Assembly: GCA_946479515.1 (NCBI GenBank)
Contig: CAMLGF010000079.1
Location: forward strand, 1 to 15,455
Reading direction: 5' to 3'
DNA length: 15,455 nt
Source of the DNA: an uncultured Pseudomonadota bacterium
Lineage (GTDB): Bacteria > Pseudomonadota > Gammaproteobacteria > Steroidobacterales > Steroidobacteraceae
Position 1 is the first letter of the stretch. Every line of letters starts with the position of its first letter. The translations under genes and the position numbers were made by a program. The notes below the pieces were generated by a model. The model did not search any database and was not told the origin of the DNA. It saw only the letters and a list, made by a program, of their open reading frames with translations. Below, in pieces: positions 1 to 8,540 of the stretch.

Positions 1-1193
1 TCGAAGATGGGCATGAGCATTGCAAAAACGATGCCCATGACGAAGAGGCCCATCACAACAATGAGAAGAGGTCCGAGCAGCCCGACCAGCGCGCCCATCA
101 TGGAATCGAGTTCGCGCTCCTGGTTGAGGGCGGCGCGTTCCAGCATGGTGTCGAGCTCGCCGCTGGATTCACCCGATGAGATCAGGTGCACGGTCATCGG
201 CGGGAACAGCTTGCTGGTGGCCAGCGAGCGGCCGATGGGTGCGCCCTCGCGGACGCGAGCGGCCGCGGCGGCCACCGCGTCCCGCATCGGTAGATTGGTG
301 ACCACTTCGCCGGCGATGCGCATGGCCTCGAGCACCGGTACGGCGCTCGCCGTGAGGATGCTGAACGTGCGCGTGAAGCGCGCGGTATTGAAGCCGCGCA
401 CCAGCTTGCCGAACAGCGGCAGCCGCAGCAGGAAGCGGTGGAAGCGGCGCCGGTTGTCGGCGTTCTTGAGCCAGAACACGAAACCGACGATCGCCAGCAC
501 GATGGCAATGACGAGGTAAATTCCCCAGTTGCGCAGGAAGTCGCTGATCAGGATCAGCATTTCGGTGGCCAACGGCAGCTTGCCCTTGCTCGATTCGAAC
601 ACGTCGATGACCTTGGGCACGACGTACACCATCATGCCCACGACGATGCCCAGGCAGACGATGGACAGCACGATGGGGTAGAGCATGGCGCCGAGCACTT
701 TCTGGCGCGTCACCTCGCGCGCCTCGGTGTAATCGGCCAGGCGCTCGAGCACACCGTCCAGGCGCCCGGAACTCTCACCCGCCGACACGGTGGAACGGTA
801 GATCTCGGGAAACACCCTCGGGAACTCGCCCAGGCCGTCGGCCAGGGTATGGCCCTCCATGACCTTGGCGCGTACGCCGAGCATGATGCTCTGGACGCGC
901 GGCTTCTCCGACTGCTGCGACACCGCCAGCAGCGCTTCTTCCAGCGGCAGGCCCGCCTTCACCAGGGTGGCGAGCTGGCGGGTGAGCAGCGACAGGTCGC
1001 TGGCCGAGACGCCCCGGCGCAGCGAGAAGCCGCGCTGGCGCCGGGCTTCACCGTGCTTGACCTCGGCCACGCTGACCGGCAGCAGCGAGCGCTCGCGCAG
1101 GATCTGGCGCACGTGCTTGACGGTGTCGCCTTCCACCACCCCGGTGGTCTCACGGCCGCCACTGTCGAGCGCGGTGTATTCGAACGCTCCCAT
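1..1193 (-). CDS. gspF: GspF, type II secretion inner-membrane platform protein (3' end cut by window edge)
   Basis: Polytopic inner-membrane protein that forms the platform of the type II secretion machine, linking the GspE ATPase to pseudopilus assembly. The frame is open from the ATG at 1193 to the window edge and gives 397 residues; the family is about 400-406, so only a few C-terminal residues are missing. Two homologous T2SSF domains are visible, about 65-190 and 268-390, each with a helical cytoplasmic part followed by hydrophobic segments near 170-193, 224-242 and 371-396. The repeat signature SAGESSGRLD (137-146) recurs as SSGESSGELD (339-348). The N-terminal MGAFEYTALD is the usual GspF opening. 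A GAGGA Shine-Dalgarno lies in the last codons of gspE, and the gap to the gspE stop is 7 bp. The downstream pseudopilin genes should lie beyond the left edge. Confidence 0.95.
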   Translation of the reverse strand, partial: MGAFEYTALDSGGRETTGVVEGDTVKHVRQILRERSLLPVSVAEVKHGEARRQRGFSLRRGVSASDLSLLTRQLATLVKAGLPLEEALLAVSQQSEKPRVQSIMLGVRAKVMEGHTLADGLGEFPRVFPEIYRSTVSAGESSGRLDGVLERLADYTEAREVTRQKVLGAMLYPIVLSIVCLGIVVGMMVYVVPKVIDVFESSKGKLPLATEMLILISDFLRNWGIYLVIAIVLAIVGFVFWLKNADNRRRFHRFLLRLPLFGKLVRGFNTARFTRTFSILTASAVPVLEAMRIAGEVVTNLPMRDAVAAAAARVREGAPIGRSLATSKLFPPMTVHLISSGESSGELDTMLERAALNQERELDSMMGALVGLLGPLLIVVMGLFVMGIVFAMLMPIF

Positions 1194-1200
1194 GTCAGCT

Positions 1201-2685
1201 TCAGTCCTCGCGCGTCACGCGCAGGACTTCTTCGATGGTCGTTTCGCCGCGCAGTACCTTCTCGAGCCCGTCATCGCGGATGGAAGGCGTGAGCGTGCGG
1301 GCGTACTTCTCGAGCTCGTGCTCGGCCGCGCCGTCGTGGATCATGGTGCGCATCTGGTCGTCGACGATGACCAGCTCGTAGATGCCGGTGCGGCCGCGGA
1401 AGCCATGGCCCTGGTCGCTGGGCTTGTACAGCGTGGGCGAAGGATCGTCGGCGCCGAGACCCAGCAGCCGGCGTTCGTACTCGCCCGCGACGAAGGCTTC
1501 CTTGTTCTCCGGGTTCAGCGTGCGCACCAGGCGCTGCGCGACCACGCCGATGAGCGACGACGACAGCAGGAAGGGCTCGATTCCCATGTCGCGCAGGCGG
1601 GTCACCGCGCCAACCGCCGTGTTCGTGTGCAGCGTGCTCAAAACCAGATGGCCGGTGAGCGAGGCCTGCACCGCGATCTGCGCGGTCTCCAGGTCGCGGA
1701 TTTCACCCACCATCACCACGTCGGGGTCCTGGCGCAGGATGGCGCGCAGGCCGCGCGCGAAGGTCATGTCCACCTTCGTATTCACCTGCGTCTGGCCGAT
1801 GCCGTCGATGTAGTACTCGATCGGATCTTCGACCGTCATGATGTTCTGCGTGTTGTCGTTCAGGTGCTCGAGGCCGGCGTACAGCGTGGTGGTCTTGCCC
1901 GAACCTGTGGGCCCGGTCACCAGGATGATGCCGTGCGGCTTGCTGAACAGGTCGGCGATCATGGTCTCGGTCTTCGGATCCATGCCCAGCGCCGACAGCT
2001 TCAGGCGTCCCGCCTGCTTGTCGAGGATACGCATCACCACGCGTTCACCGTGGCCCGACGGGATGGTCGAGACGCGCACGTCCACCGAGCGCCCGGCGAT
2101 TCGCAGCGAGATGCGGCCGTCCTGCGGCAGGCGCTTCTCGGCAATGTCGAGCTTCGACATGACCTTGATGCGCGAGACCACGAGCGGCGCCACGGCGCGC
2201 TTGCTGGTGAGCACTTCGCGCAGTACGCCGTCCACGCGAAACCGCACCACCAGCCGGTTCTCGAACGGCTCGATGTGGATGTCCGATGCGTTCTCTTTCA
2301 CCGCCTGCGTGAGCACGGCATTGATGAGCCGGATGATGGGCGCGTCGTCCTCGCTCTCGAGCAGGTCGGCCTGCTCGGGGATGTCCTGCGCGAGATGTTG
2401 CAGGTCGGTGGACTCTTCGACGCCAGTCGCAGCCTCCATGGCATCGTTGCCGGCCTCGTAGGCCTGGCGCAGCAGGCTGTCGAACGTCTCGACCGCGACC
2501 TTCTCGAGCCGCAGGGGAATTCCCATGTAGCGGCGCACCTCGGACAGGGCCAGCGGCGCGGCGTCGGGGCGATACACGCACTCGGCGATGCCGTCCTGGA
2601 CGCGACGCACGAGAACGCCGTGCCGCTTGGCGAACGCGAATCCCACGCGCTGCGGGCGGACCATCTCGGCTGCGGCTTCGCTCAT
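1201..2685 (-). CDS. gspE: GspE, type II secretion ATPase, lacking the zinc tetracysteine
   Basis: Cytoplasmic hexameric ATPase that drives pseudopilus assembly in type II secretion. It has 494 residues, normal for the family. In order: N-terminal domain (about 1-110, docks on GspL), the SDIHIEP segment (134-140), Walker A GPTGSGKT (258-265), Asp box around TVEDPIE (284-290), Walker B region ending VGEIRD (326-331) and His box [11 protein letters not shown] (345-355). The C-terminal subdomain is odd. The usual CxxC pair after the His box is replaced by Asn ([10 protein letters not shown], 389-398), and the second pair before [11 protein letters not shown] (428-438) is also gone. The only cysteine in the protein is Cys36. 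The start ATG overlaps the gspD stop as ATGA with no clear Shine-Dalgarno, so translation is probably coupled. PilB of type IV pili is an alternative family, but the gspC-D-F context decides for GspE. Confidence 0.96.
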   Translation of the reverse strand: MSEAAAEMVRPQRVGFAFAKRHGVLVRRVQDGIAECVYRPDAAPLALSEVRRYMGIPLRLEKVAVETFDSLLRQAYEAGNDAMEAATGVEESTDLQHLAQDIPEQADLLESEDDAPIIRLINAVLTQAVKENASDIHIEPFENRLVVRFRVDGVLREVLTSKRAVAPLVVSRIKVMSKLDIAEKRLPQDGRISLRIAGRSVDVRVSTIPSGHGERVVMRILDKQAGRLKLSALGMDPKTETMIADLFSKPHGIILVTGPTGSGKTTTLYAGLEHLNDNTQNIMTVEDPIEYYIDGIGQTQVNTKVDMTFARGLRAILRQDPDVVMVGEIRDLETAQIAVQASLTGHLVLSTLHTNTAVGAVTRLRDMGIEPFLLSSSLIGVVAQRLVRTLNPENKEAFVAGEYERRLLGLGADDPSPTLYKPSDQGHGFRGRTGIYELVIVDDQMRTMIHDGAAEHELEKYARTLTPSIRDDGLEKVLRGETTIEEVLRVTRED

Positions 2686-4775
2686 GGCGGTGGCGGAGAC
2701 GGCGATGCGGGCTTGTTTTCCGGCGCGCGGGATTCCGGCGGTACCGTCTCCTCGGGCGGCAGCACCGAGGGCGCCGACGGCGGCGGCGGCAGCGCCGGCA
2801 GATGCGGATCCTTGTTGAAGGGAATCAGCGGCAGGATCTCGCCGGGCTGCGAGCCGGCTTCCTGCTGCAGCTGGCGGATGAAATTGTATTTGGCGTCGGT
2901 GGCGATCGCGGTGGTCACGCCGTCGCTCAGGATCTTGGGACGGATGAACACCATGAGGTTGCTCTTGTCGCGCTTGCGGCTGCGCGTCTTGAACAGCTCG
3001 CCGAGAATCGGGATGCGCCCGAGATAGGGCACGCGCTGTTCGCCGCGGGTCGCGCTGTCACGGATCAGGCCGCCGAGCACGACGATGCCGCCGTCCTCGA
3101 TGAGCACGTTGGTGTTCACCGTGCGCTTGTTGGTGATCAGGCTGTTGGCGTCGCCAGCCGTGCCGGACAGCTCCGAGCTCTCGAGTTCGATCTTGAGTTG
3201 CACCAGCCCGCCGCCCTGGTTGATCTGCGGCGTGATCTTGAGGATGGTGCCCACTTCCTCGCGCTGCACCGTGGTGAAGGGGTTCACGTTGCCGTTGTTG
3301 TTGCCACCGGTGTTGGTGTACTGGCCGGTGATGAACGGCACTTCCTGGGCCACCTTGAGCTCGGCCTCCTCGTGATCCATGGTGACCGCGGAGGGTGTCG
3401 CGATCACGTTGGTGGTGGAGTCACCCTGGATGGCGCGCAGCATGGCGGCGAAGTTCACCCCCGAGCTGGCAATGCGGCCGATGCCGAACGTCGAACCGTT
3501 GAGTATTCCTTCGGGCGCGGTCGACGGATTGTCCACGGCGCTGGCCAGATCGAGCACGCTCACGCCGCCGACACGGTTGTTGAACAGGCCCAGCGGAATG
3601 CGCTCGTCGTCGTCCTCGGACCACACGGCCCAGTTCACGCCGAGTTCGGCATTCTTGTTCACGCTGACGTCGACGATGATGGCCTCGACCAGCACCTGCA
3701 TGCGGCGGATGTCGAGCTTGTCGACGACGGCCATCAGCGAGCGCATCACCTTGGCGGGTGCGGTGATCACCAGCGCGTTGGTTTCCGGCTCGGCCCAGAT
3801 GGTTGTGGAGCGGTCCGCGCTGGCCGCGACGCTCGATGCGCCCTGAGCGCCGCCCGCGGGCGCTGCACCGGTGATGGCCACCGTGGCGCTGATCTGTTCC
3901 TTGAGCTTGGTCGCGATCTTCTCGGCATCGGCGAACTGCAGGTAACGCACCTGGGTGTCGCCGCCGTTGTCGAGCGGGGTGTCGAGATGCGCCACCAGCG
4001 TCTTGATGCGCAGCCGCTGCGATTTGTCGCCGCCCACCAGCACGCTGTTCGAACGGTCGTCGGCGATCACGCGGGTGGGCTGACTCGCGCCGCCTTCGCC
4101 ACCCTGGCCCTGCTGGAAGAAGGTGTTGACCACGCGCACCACCTCGGCGGCGGAGGCGTGCTCCAGGCGCACGATGTCGACGTCTGTGTCGCCCACCTGG
4201 TCGATGCGCTCGATGATGCGCATGATGCGGTTGACGTTGCTGGCGCGGTCCGAGATCACCAGGATGTTGCTGCCCGGAAACGCCGCCAGATGGGCCGACT
4301 GCGGCTGCAAGGGACGCAGCACCGGCACCAGCTGCGACGCGGCGATGTTCTTCACGGCGATGACCTGGGTCACCAGCTCTTCGGAGTTGCCATTGACCCG
4401 CGCCGGCAGGTCTTCGTTGACCAGCTGGCGCGCATTGGCGTCGGGCACGATGCGAATGATGCCGCCGGATTCCACCGCCACGAACTGGTGAACCTGCAGC
4501 AGCGCGAGGAAGGCTTCGTAGAACTGGTCGGGCGTCATCGGCGTCGTCGACAGCATCGTCACCTGGGCGCGCACGCGCGCGTCGGGAATGATGGTCTTGC
4601 CGGTGGCGGCGGCCACGGCTTCGATGACCTGGCCGATCTCTGCGTCCTTGAAGTGCGGCGTGATGCGCTGGCCGTTGTTCGGCCGGTCCTGCGCACCCAC
4701 CGACGGCGAGGACAGGACGCCGGCCAGCGCCATGAACGCGGCCAGGAACACCGCTGGAAGGGAGTGTCTGTTCAT
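2682..4775 (-). CDS. gspD: GspD, type II secretion outer-membrane secretin
   Basis: Secretin that forms the outer-membrane exit channel. The start chosen is the ATG at 4775 ([10 protein letters not shown], 697 residues) because a signal peptide follows at once: basic n-region, hydrophobic 7-21, probable cleavage after VGA (28). An in-frame ATG at 4853 would bury it inside gspC. Periplasmic modules: N0 about 36-112, N1 about 133-192, N2 about 198-266, N3 about 274-355 with an Ala/Gly-rich flexible insert (303-320). The secretin domain runs about 360-616, with the Gly/Asn-rich loop [14 protein letters not shown] (487-500) and the conserved [14 protein letters not shown] (582-595). The last 40 residues are strikingly Pro-rich, ending PSPPPP, where family members often carry a pilotin-binding segment. 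It starts 7 bp after gspC stops and its TGA overlaps the gspE ATG. Confidence 0.96.
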   Translation of the reverse strand: MNRHSLPAVFLAAFMALAGVLSSPSVGAQDRPNNGQRITPHFKDAEIGQVIEAVAAATGKTIIPDARVRAQVTMLSTTPMTPDQFYEAFLALLQVHQFVAVESGGIIRIVPDANARQLVNEDLPARVNGNSEELVTQVIAVKNIAASQLVPVLRPLQPQSAHLAAFPGSNILVISDRASNVNRIMRIIERIDQVGDTDVDIVRLEHASAAEVVRVVNTFFQQGQGGEGGASQPTRVIADDRSNSVLVGGDKSQRLRIKTLVAHLDTPLDNGGDTQVRYLQFADAEKIATKLKEQISATVAITGAAPAGGAQGASSVAASADRSTTIWAEPETNALVITAPAKVMRSLMAVVDKLDIRRMQVLVEAIIVDVSVNKNAELGVNWAVWSEDDDERIPLGLFNNRVGGVSVLDLASAVDNPSTAPEGILNGSTFGIGRIASSGVNFAAMLRAIQGDSTTNVIATPSAVTMDHEEAELKVAQEVPFITGQYTNTGGNNNGNVNPFTTVQREEVGTILKITPQINQGGGLVQLKIELESSELSGTAGDANSLITNKRTVNTNVLIEDGGIVVLGGLIRDSATRGEQRVPYLGRIPILGELFKTRSRKRDKSNLMVFIRPKILSDGVTTAIATDAKYNFIRQLQQEAGSQPGEILPLIPFNKDPHLPALPPPPSAPSVLPPEETVPPESRAPENKPASPSPPPP

Positions 4776-4782
4776 AGGATTC

Positions 4783-5760
4783 TTATTGCTCGTTCCCGGG
4801 GTTCTGTTCCACATCACCCTGGTCGGGCGGGCTCTGCATCGGAATATTGCCATCGGCGCCGGTCATGCCGCTCGCCTGTTCGGCCTCGGCGGCCACCTGT
4901 GCCAGATTCAATACCAGCTCCTGCTGACGTCCATTGCGTGTCAGGCTGACACGCGCTTCGGTCGAAGAGCTCAGGGTGTTGAAGACCTCCTGGGCCCGAT
5001 CCTTGTCATCCAGCGGCGTTCCGTTGATGGCCGTGACCATGTCGCCCGGCCGCAGGCCCAGGCGTGCGAATGCCTGGCGGTTGGCGCCGGGATACACCCG
5101 GAAGCCGCGCATCTTGCCGCCCGCGAACACCGCCTGGGGCCGCATGAGCTGCCCGATGATTCCCGGATCGCTGCTGACCATCTGGCGCATGCGTTCGACC
5201 ACGGCCTCGTTGCCCGAGGGCTGCGCAGACGGCGGGGGCGGCGCCATGGCCAGCGAGCTACCCGTCGACTTGGGCAGGAACACCGACTCCAGAACGCCGC
5301 CGCGATCGATGATGGCGCGGTCGTTGTACACCGAATGCAATTGCGCGCCACCGGGCACCTGTTGACCGACGGTCACGAACTTCGCCGCTTGCGCGCTTTC
5401 GCCGATGATGGCCATGCCTTCCTTGGGGTCTTCGGTGGCGAACAGTCCGGTGAGCACCAGCGGCATGCTCGACGGCGGGGCGTTGGCCGCATCGCCCGTG
5501 GCCTGTACCGCCGCGCTGCCGAAGAGGTGCGCATTGATCAGGCTGGCGACATCGAGCGGCGGCGCGACGGGCAGGGAGGCGATCGGCGGCGGCGCCTGCC
5601 GTGATCGGCCCGTGAGCCCGACGACGATCAGCGCCAGCTGCGCGGCCACCGCCAGCGCGAGCACGAAAGTGAGAATCTGGGGGGCGCGTGCAAGCGCCGC
5701 AGAGCGCCAGTCGCCTCCGCCGCCTGCGCTCGGACTCCAAAGATTCGCGGTCATTTCCAT
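4783..5760 (-). CDS. gspC: GspC, type II secretion inner-membrane clamp with PDZ domain
   Basis: Bitopic inner-membrane protein that links the inner-membrane platform to the GspD secretin through its periplasmic HR domain. It has 325 residues. A short cytoplasmic N-terminus is followed by a single membrane anchor (about 28-49) and a Pro-rich linker. The HR domain is about 72-155 (SLINAHLFG start, then PLVLTGLFA and GMAIIGES), then a second Pro-rich linker (about 172-185). The C-terminal PDZ-type domain is about 222-306, with RGFRVYPG and LGLRPGDMVTAINGTPLDD as the carboxylate-binding region. The last 20 residues are acidic and unstructured. It is the first gene of the gspCDEF run and divergent from clpS. 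Two ATGs (5760 and 5754) are possible starts; only a distant GGAG precedes the first. I see no convincing promoter hexamers for it. Confidence 0.93.
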   Translation of the reverse strand: MEMTANLWSPSAGGGGDWRSAALARAPQILTFVLALAVAAQLALIVVGLTGRSRQAPPPIASLPVAPPLDVASLINAHLFGSAAVQATGDAANAPPSSMPLVLTGLFATEDPKEGMAIIGESAQAAKFVTVGQQVPGGAQLHSVYNDRAIIDRGGVLESVFLPKSTGSSLAMAPPPPSAQPSGNEAVVERMRQMVSSDPGIIGQLMRPQAVFAGGKMRGFRVYPGANRQAFARLGLRPGDMVTAINGTPLDDKDRAQEVFNTLSSSTEARVSLTRNGRQQELVLNLAQVAAEAEQASGMTGADGNIPMQSPPDQGDVEQNPGNEQ

Positions 5761-5819
5761 GATGATACGTTTCGCTCCGCAGCAGCCTCAAGCGCTTGTT
5801 TTGTCTTGGCAAACAGACA

Positions 5820-5853
5820 GTCGTCGATAGCACTTGTGTTGCCATTCGACGAC
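5820..5853. promoter_or_regulatory. Perfect 8-bp inverted repeat in the gspC-clpS divergent spacer
   Basis: GTCGTCGA at 5820-5827 is matched by its exact reverse complement TCGACGAC at 5846-5853, with 18 bp between the arms. It overlaps the -35 and spacer of the proposed clpS promoter and lies about 60 bp upstream of the gspC start. A short perfect palindrome, CAAGCGCTTG, is also present at 5789-5798. An operator role is inference; chance is possible in GC-rich DNA. Confidence 0.35.
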
Positions 5854-5862
5854 CCCTATAAA
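5834..5862 (+). promoter_or_regulatory. Candidate sigma-70-type promoter for clpSA
   Basis: TTGTGT (5834-5839) and TATAAA (5857-5862) are separated by 17 bp. The -10 matches consensus at five of six positions; the -35 is weaker. Transcription would begin near 5868-5871, right at the clpS ATG, so the message would be leaderless or nearly so. No Shine-Dalgarno is visible before clpS, which fits, though a longer transcript from further upstream is not excluded. Confidence 0.45.
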
Positions 5863-5870
5863 GACCGGCA

Positions 5871-6200
5871 ATGCCCACTTCCGAATCCGAACGCCCCGAG
5901 CACGGTGGCGCAGGCCTCGCAGTCGAGGAAGCCGAGCCCAAGACCAAGCAGCCGCCCTTATATCAGGTGGTGCTGCTGAACGACGATTACACCCCGATGG
6001 AGTTCGTCGTCGACGTCCTGGAGAAGTTCTTCCGCATGGATCGAACCACTGCGACGCGCGTCATGCTGGAGGTGCATACCCAGGGCAAAGGCATCTGCGG
6101 TGTGTTCACATATGAAATTGCGGAAACCAAAGTGGCACTGGTGACCTCCTACGCTCGTGACCATCACCATCCGCTGATGTGCACGCTCGAGGAGGCCTGA
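5871..6200 (+). CDS. clpS: ClpS, N-degron adaptor for ClpAP
   Basis: Small cytoplasmic adaptor that binds proteins with bulky hydrophobic N-terminal residues (Leu, Phe, Tyr, Trp) and hands them to ClpA. It has 109 residues, close to the E. coli protein. An acidic, flexible N-terminal extension (1-27) is followed by the folded core. The N-end pocket is present: NDDYTPMEF (37-45), where Asn37, Asp38/39 and Met43 correspond to the pocket residues, plus His69 in the [13 protein letters not shown] segment (68-80). The C-terminus [10 protein letters not shown] is typical. An in-frame TAA at 5859-5861 rules out any longer upstream version. clpA follows after 38 bp and is probably co-transcribed. Confidence 0.98.
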   Translation: MPTSESERPEHGGAGLAVEEAEPKTKQPPLYQVVLLNDDYTPMEFVVDVLEKFFRMDRTTATRVMLEVHTQGKGICGVFTYEIAETKVALVTSYARDHHHPLMCTLEEA

Positions 6201-6224
6201 GACTCTCCGGACGATCTAACGGTC

Positions 6225-6230
6225 GAGAGG
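6225..6230 (+). promoter_or_regulatory. Shine-Dalgarno that fixes the clpA GTG start
   Basis: GAGAGG lies 8 bases upstream of the GTG at 6239, an ideal spacing. It supports GTG over the in-frame ATG at 6179, which lies inside clpS and has no such site. Confidence 0.7.
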
Positions 6231-6238
6231 TTGCAAAG

Positions 6239-8512
6239 GTGTTATCGCAAGAGCTCGAATTCTGTCTGAACGATGCTTTCGCCAAGGCGAGGGAGGCCCG
6301 TCACGAGTTCCTCACGGTCGAGCATCTGCTGCTGTCCATCCTCGACACGCCCAAGGTGCGCGAGGTCCTCAGGGCCTGCGGCGCCGACATCGCCCGGCTC
6401 AAGGACGCGCTCAACGACCACCTCGATCGCACCACGCCGCGCCTGCCCAACGACGAGGACCGGGAAGTGCAGCCCACGCTGGGCTTCCAGCGCGTCCTGC
6501 AGCGCGCCGTGTTCCACGTGCAGTCGTCGGGCAAGAAGGAGGTGGGCGTGGCCAACGTGCTCATCGCCATCTTCAGCGAGAAGCAGAGTCACGCCGTGCA
6601 CCTCTTGAACCGCGCCGACGTCACGCGCCTCGACGTGGTGAATTTCGTCTCGCACGGCCTGTCGAAGATCGCCGAGGAGAAGACGGCCAAGGAAGACGGC
6701 GGCGAAGGCGAGCGTGATCACGAGGGCGGCAGCGCGCTCGACAAGTACACCACCAATCTCAACCAGCTGGCGCAGGACGGGAAGATCGATCCGCTGATCG
6801 GCCGGCAGCTCGAGGTGGAGCGCACCATCGAGATCCTGTGCCGCCGGCGCAAGAACAATCCGCTGTACGTGGGCGAAGCGGGCGTGGGCAAGACGGCCAT
6901 TGCCGAGGGCCTCGCGCGCATGATCGTCGAGGGCAAGGTGCCGGACGTGCTCTCCGACTGCACCATCTATTCGCTCGACATGGGCTCGCTGATCGCCGGC
7001 ACCAAGTACCGCGGCGATTTCGAAAAACGGCTCAAGAGCGTGATCGCCGAGTTGAAGAAGCAGCCGGGCGCCATCCTGTTCATCGACGAGATCCACACCG
7101 TCATCGGCGCGGGCGCCGCCTCGGGCGGCGTCATGGATGCCTCCAACCTCATCAAGCCGGTGCTGACCAACGGCGAGTTGCGCTGCATCGGCTCGACCAC
7201 CTACCAGGAATACCGCGGCATCTTCGAGAAGGATCACGCGCTGGCGCGCCGCTTCCAGAAGATCGACGTGGTCGAGCCGTCGGTCTCCGAGACCGTCGAC
7301 ATCCTGATGGGCCTCAAGCCGCGCTTCGAGCAGCACCATGGCGTGGGTTACACCAACGACGCCATTCGCGCCGCCGCCGAGCTGGCCGCCCGGCACATCA
7401 ACGAACGCCACATGCCTGACAAGGCGATCGACGTGGTCGACGAGGCCGGCGCCCGCCTGCGGCTCAAGCCCGCGAACGAGCGCGAGGCGGCGGTGGAGGT
7501 CAAGCACATCGAAGACGTCGTGGCGCGCATGGCGCGCATTCCCGCCAAGAGCGTTTCGGTGTCCGACAAGGAGGTGCTGCGCAATCTCGAGCGCAATCTC
7601 AAGCTGGTCATCTACGGCCAGGACAAGGCCATCGAATCGCTGGGCGCGGCGATCAAAATGGCCCGCTCGGGGCTCGGCGACCAGCACAAGCCCGTGGGCA
7701 GTTTCCTGTTCGCCGGGCCCACGGGCGTCGGCAAGACCGAGGTCACGCGCCAGCTCGCCATCGCCATGGGTATCGAGTTCATCCGCTTCGACATGTCCGA
7801 ATACATGGAGCGCCACACGGTGTCGCGCCTGATCGGCGCGCCCCCGGGCTACGTGGGCTTCGACCAGGGCGGCCTGCTCACCGAGGCCATCGCCAAGCAT
7901 CCGCATTGCGTGCTGCTCCTCGACGAGGTCGAGAAAGCGCATCCGGACGTGTTCAATCTGCTGCTGCAGGTGATGGATCACGGCACGCTCACCGACAACA
8001 ACGGCCGCAAGACCGACTTCCGGCACGTCATCATCGTCATGACCACCAACGCCGGCGCCTTCGAGATGAATCGCGCCTCCATCGGCTTCGTGCAGTCGGA
8101 CAACAGCACCGACGGCATGGAGGCGCTGAAGCGCCTGTTCTCGCCCGAATTCCGCAATCGGCTGGATGCCATCATCCAGTTCGCGCCGCTGGACCGGCCG
8201 GTCATCGAGCGCGTGGTCGACAAACTACTGCTGGAGATCGAGGCGCAGCTCGAGAAGAAGGGCGTTTCCATCCTGCTGGACGATGCCGCGCGCAGCTGGC
8301 TGGCGGTGAAGGGCTACGATCCGAAGATGGGTGCACGTCCCATGGCGCGCCTCATGCAGGAACAGATCAAGCGTCCGCTCGCCGAGGAATTGCTGTTCGG
8401 CAAGCTCGCGAATGGCGGCACCGTGCGCATCGGCGTCAGCAAGGACGGCGAGAAGCTCACGCTCGATACCCTGCCGGCCGAAACTCCCGCATTGCCGGCC
8501 ACGCTGCAGTAG
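6239..8512 (+). CDS. clpA: ClpA, ATP-dependent unfoldase of the ClpAP protease
   Basis: Hexameric double-ring AAA+ unfoldase that pulls ClpS-delivered and other substrates into ClpP. From the GTG at 6239 it has 757 residues, like E. coli ClpA, and opens VLSQELEFCLNDAFA as the family does. Clp N-domain: about 1-145. First AAA+ module: Walker A GEAGVGKTA (212-220), pore loop KYRG (256-259), Walker B ILFIDEIH (279-286). Second module: Walker A GPTGVGKTE (493-501), pore loop GYVG (537-540), Walker B VLLLDEVEK (558-566), sensor-2 GAR (698-700). The ClpP-docking loop reads IGF (615-617) rather than the IGL of E. coli ClpA; both are accepted forms of the tripeptide. It lacks the long coiled-coil middle domain of ClpB. 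clpP is not in this window. Confidence 0.98.
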   Translation: MLSQELEFCLNDAFAKAREARHEFLTVEHLLLSILDTPKVREVLRACGADIARLKDALNDHLDRTTPRLPNDEDREVQPTLGFQRVLQRAVFHVQSSGKKEVGVANVLIAIFSEKQSHAVHLLNRADVTRLDVVNFVSHGLSKIAEEKTAKEDGGEGERDHEGGSALDKYTTNLNQLAQDGKIDPLIGRQLEVERTIEILCRRRKNNPLYVGEAGVGKTAIAEGLARMIVEGKVPDVLSDCTIYSLDMGSLIAGTKYRGDFEKRLKSVIAELKKQPGAILFIDEIHTVIGAGAASGGVMDASNLIKPVLTNGELRCIGSTTYQEYRGIFEKDHALARRFQKIDVVEPSVSETVDILMGLKPRFEQHHGVGYTNDAIRAAAELAARHINERHMPDKAIDVVDEAGARLRLKPANEREAAVEVKHIEDVVARMARIPAKSVSVSDKEVLRNLERNLKLVIYGQDKAIESLGAAIKMARSGLGDQHKPVGSFLFAGPTGVGKTEVTRQLAIAMGIEFIRFDMSEYMERHTVSRLIGAPPGYVGFDQGGLLTEAIAKHPHCVLLLDEVEKAHPDVFNLLLQVMDHGTLTDNNGRKTDFRHVIIVMTTNAGAFEMNRASIGFVQSDNSTDGMEALKRLFSPEFRNRLDAIIQFAPLDRPVIERVVDKLLLEIEAQLEKKGVSILLDDAARSWLAVKGYDPKMGARPMARLMQEQIKRPLAEELLFGKLANGGTVRIGVSKDGEKLTLDTLPAETPALPATLQ

Positions 8513-8540
8513 TCGCGCGCAGCCACGCGGCCCTACCGGG

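Noticed and set aside
859..3027. Long plus-strand open frame (722 codons) opposite gspE
   Set aside because: Composition artefact of GC-rich DNA antisense to a clear gspE; no recognisable motifs and rich in Ala, Arg, Asp, His and Gly.
4776..4853. ATG at 4853 as the gspD start
   Set aside because: It would place 26 Arg-rich residues before the signal peptide and overlap gspC by about 70 bp.
2802..4949. Plus-strand open frame (715 codons) opposite gspD
   Set aside because: Antisense shadow of a well-supported secretin; His/Asp/Val-rich sequence without domains.
6179..6238. ATG at 6179 as the clpA start
   Set aside because: It overlaps clpS, adds 20 residues absent from ClpA proteins and lacks a Shine-Dalgarno; GTG 6239 has one.
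6242..8026. Minus-strand open frame (594 codons) opposite clpA
   Set aside because: Antisense shadow; the plus strand has a full-length ClpA with every catalytic motif.
8513..8540. Terminator between convergent clpA and the AraC-type regulator
   Set aside because: Only 28 bp, GC-rich with weak dyads and no T-run on either strand.
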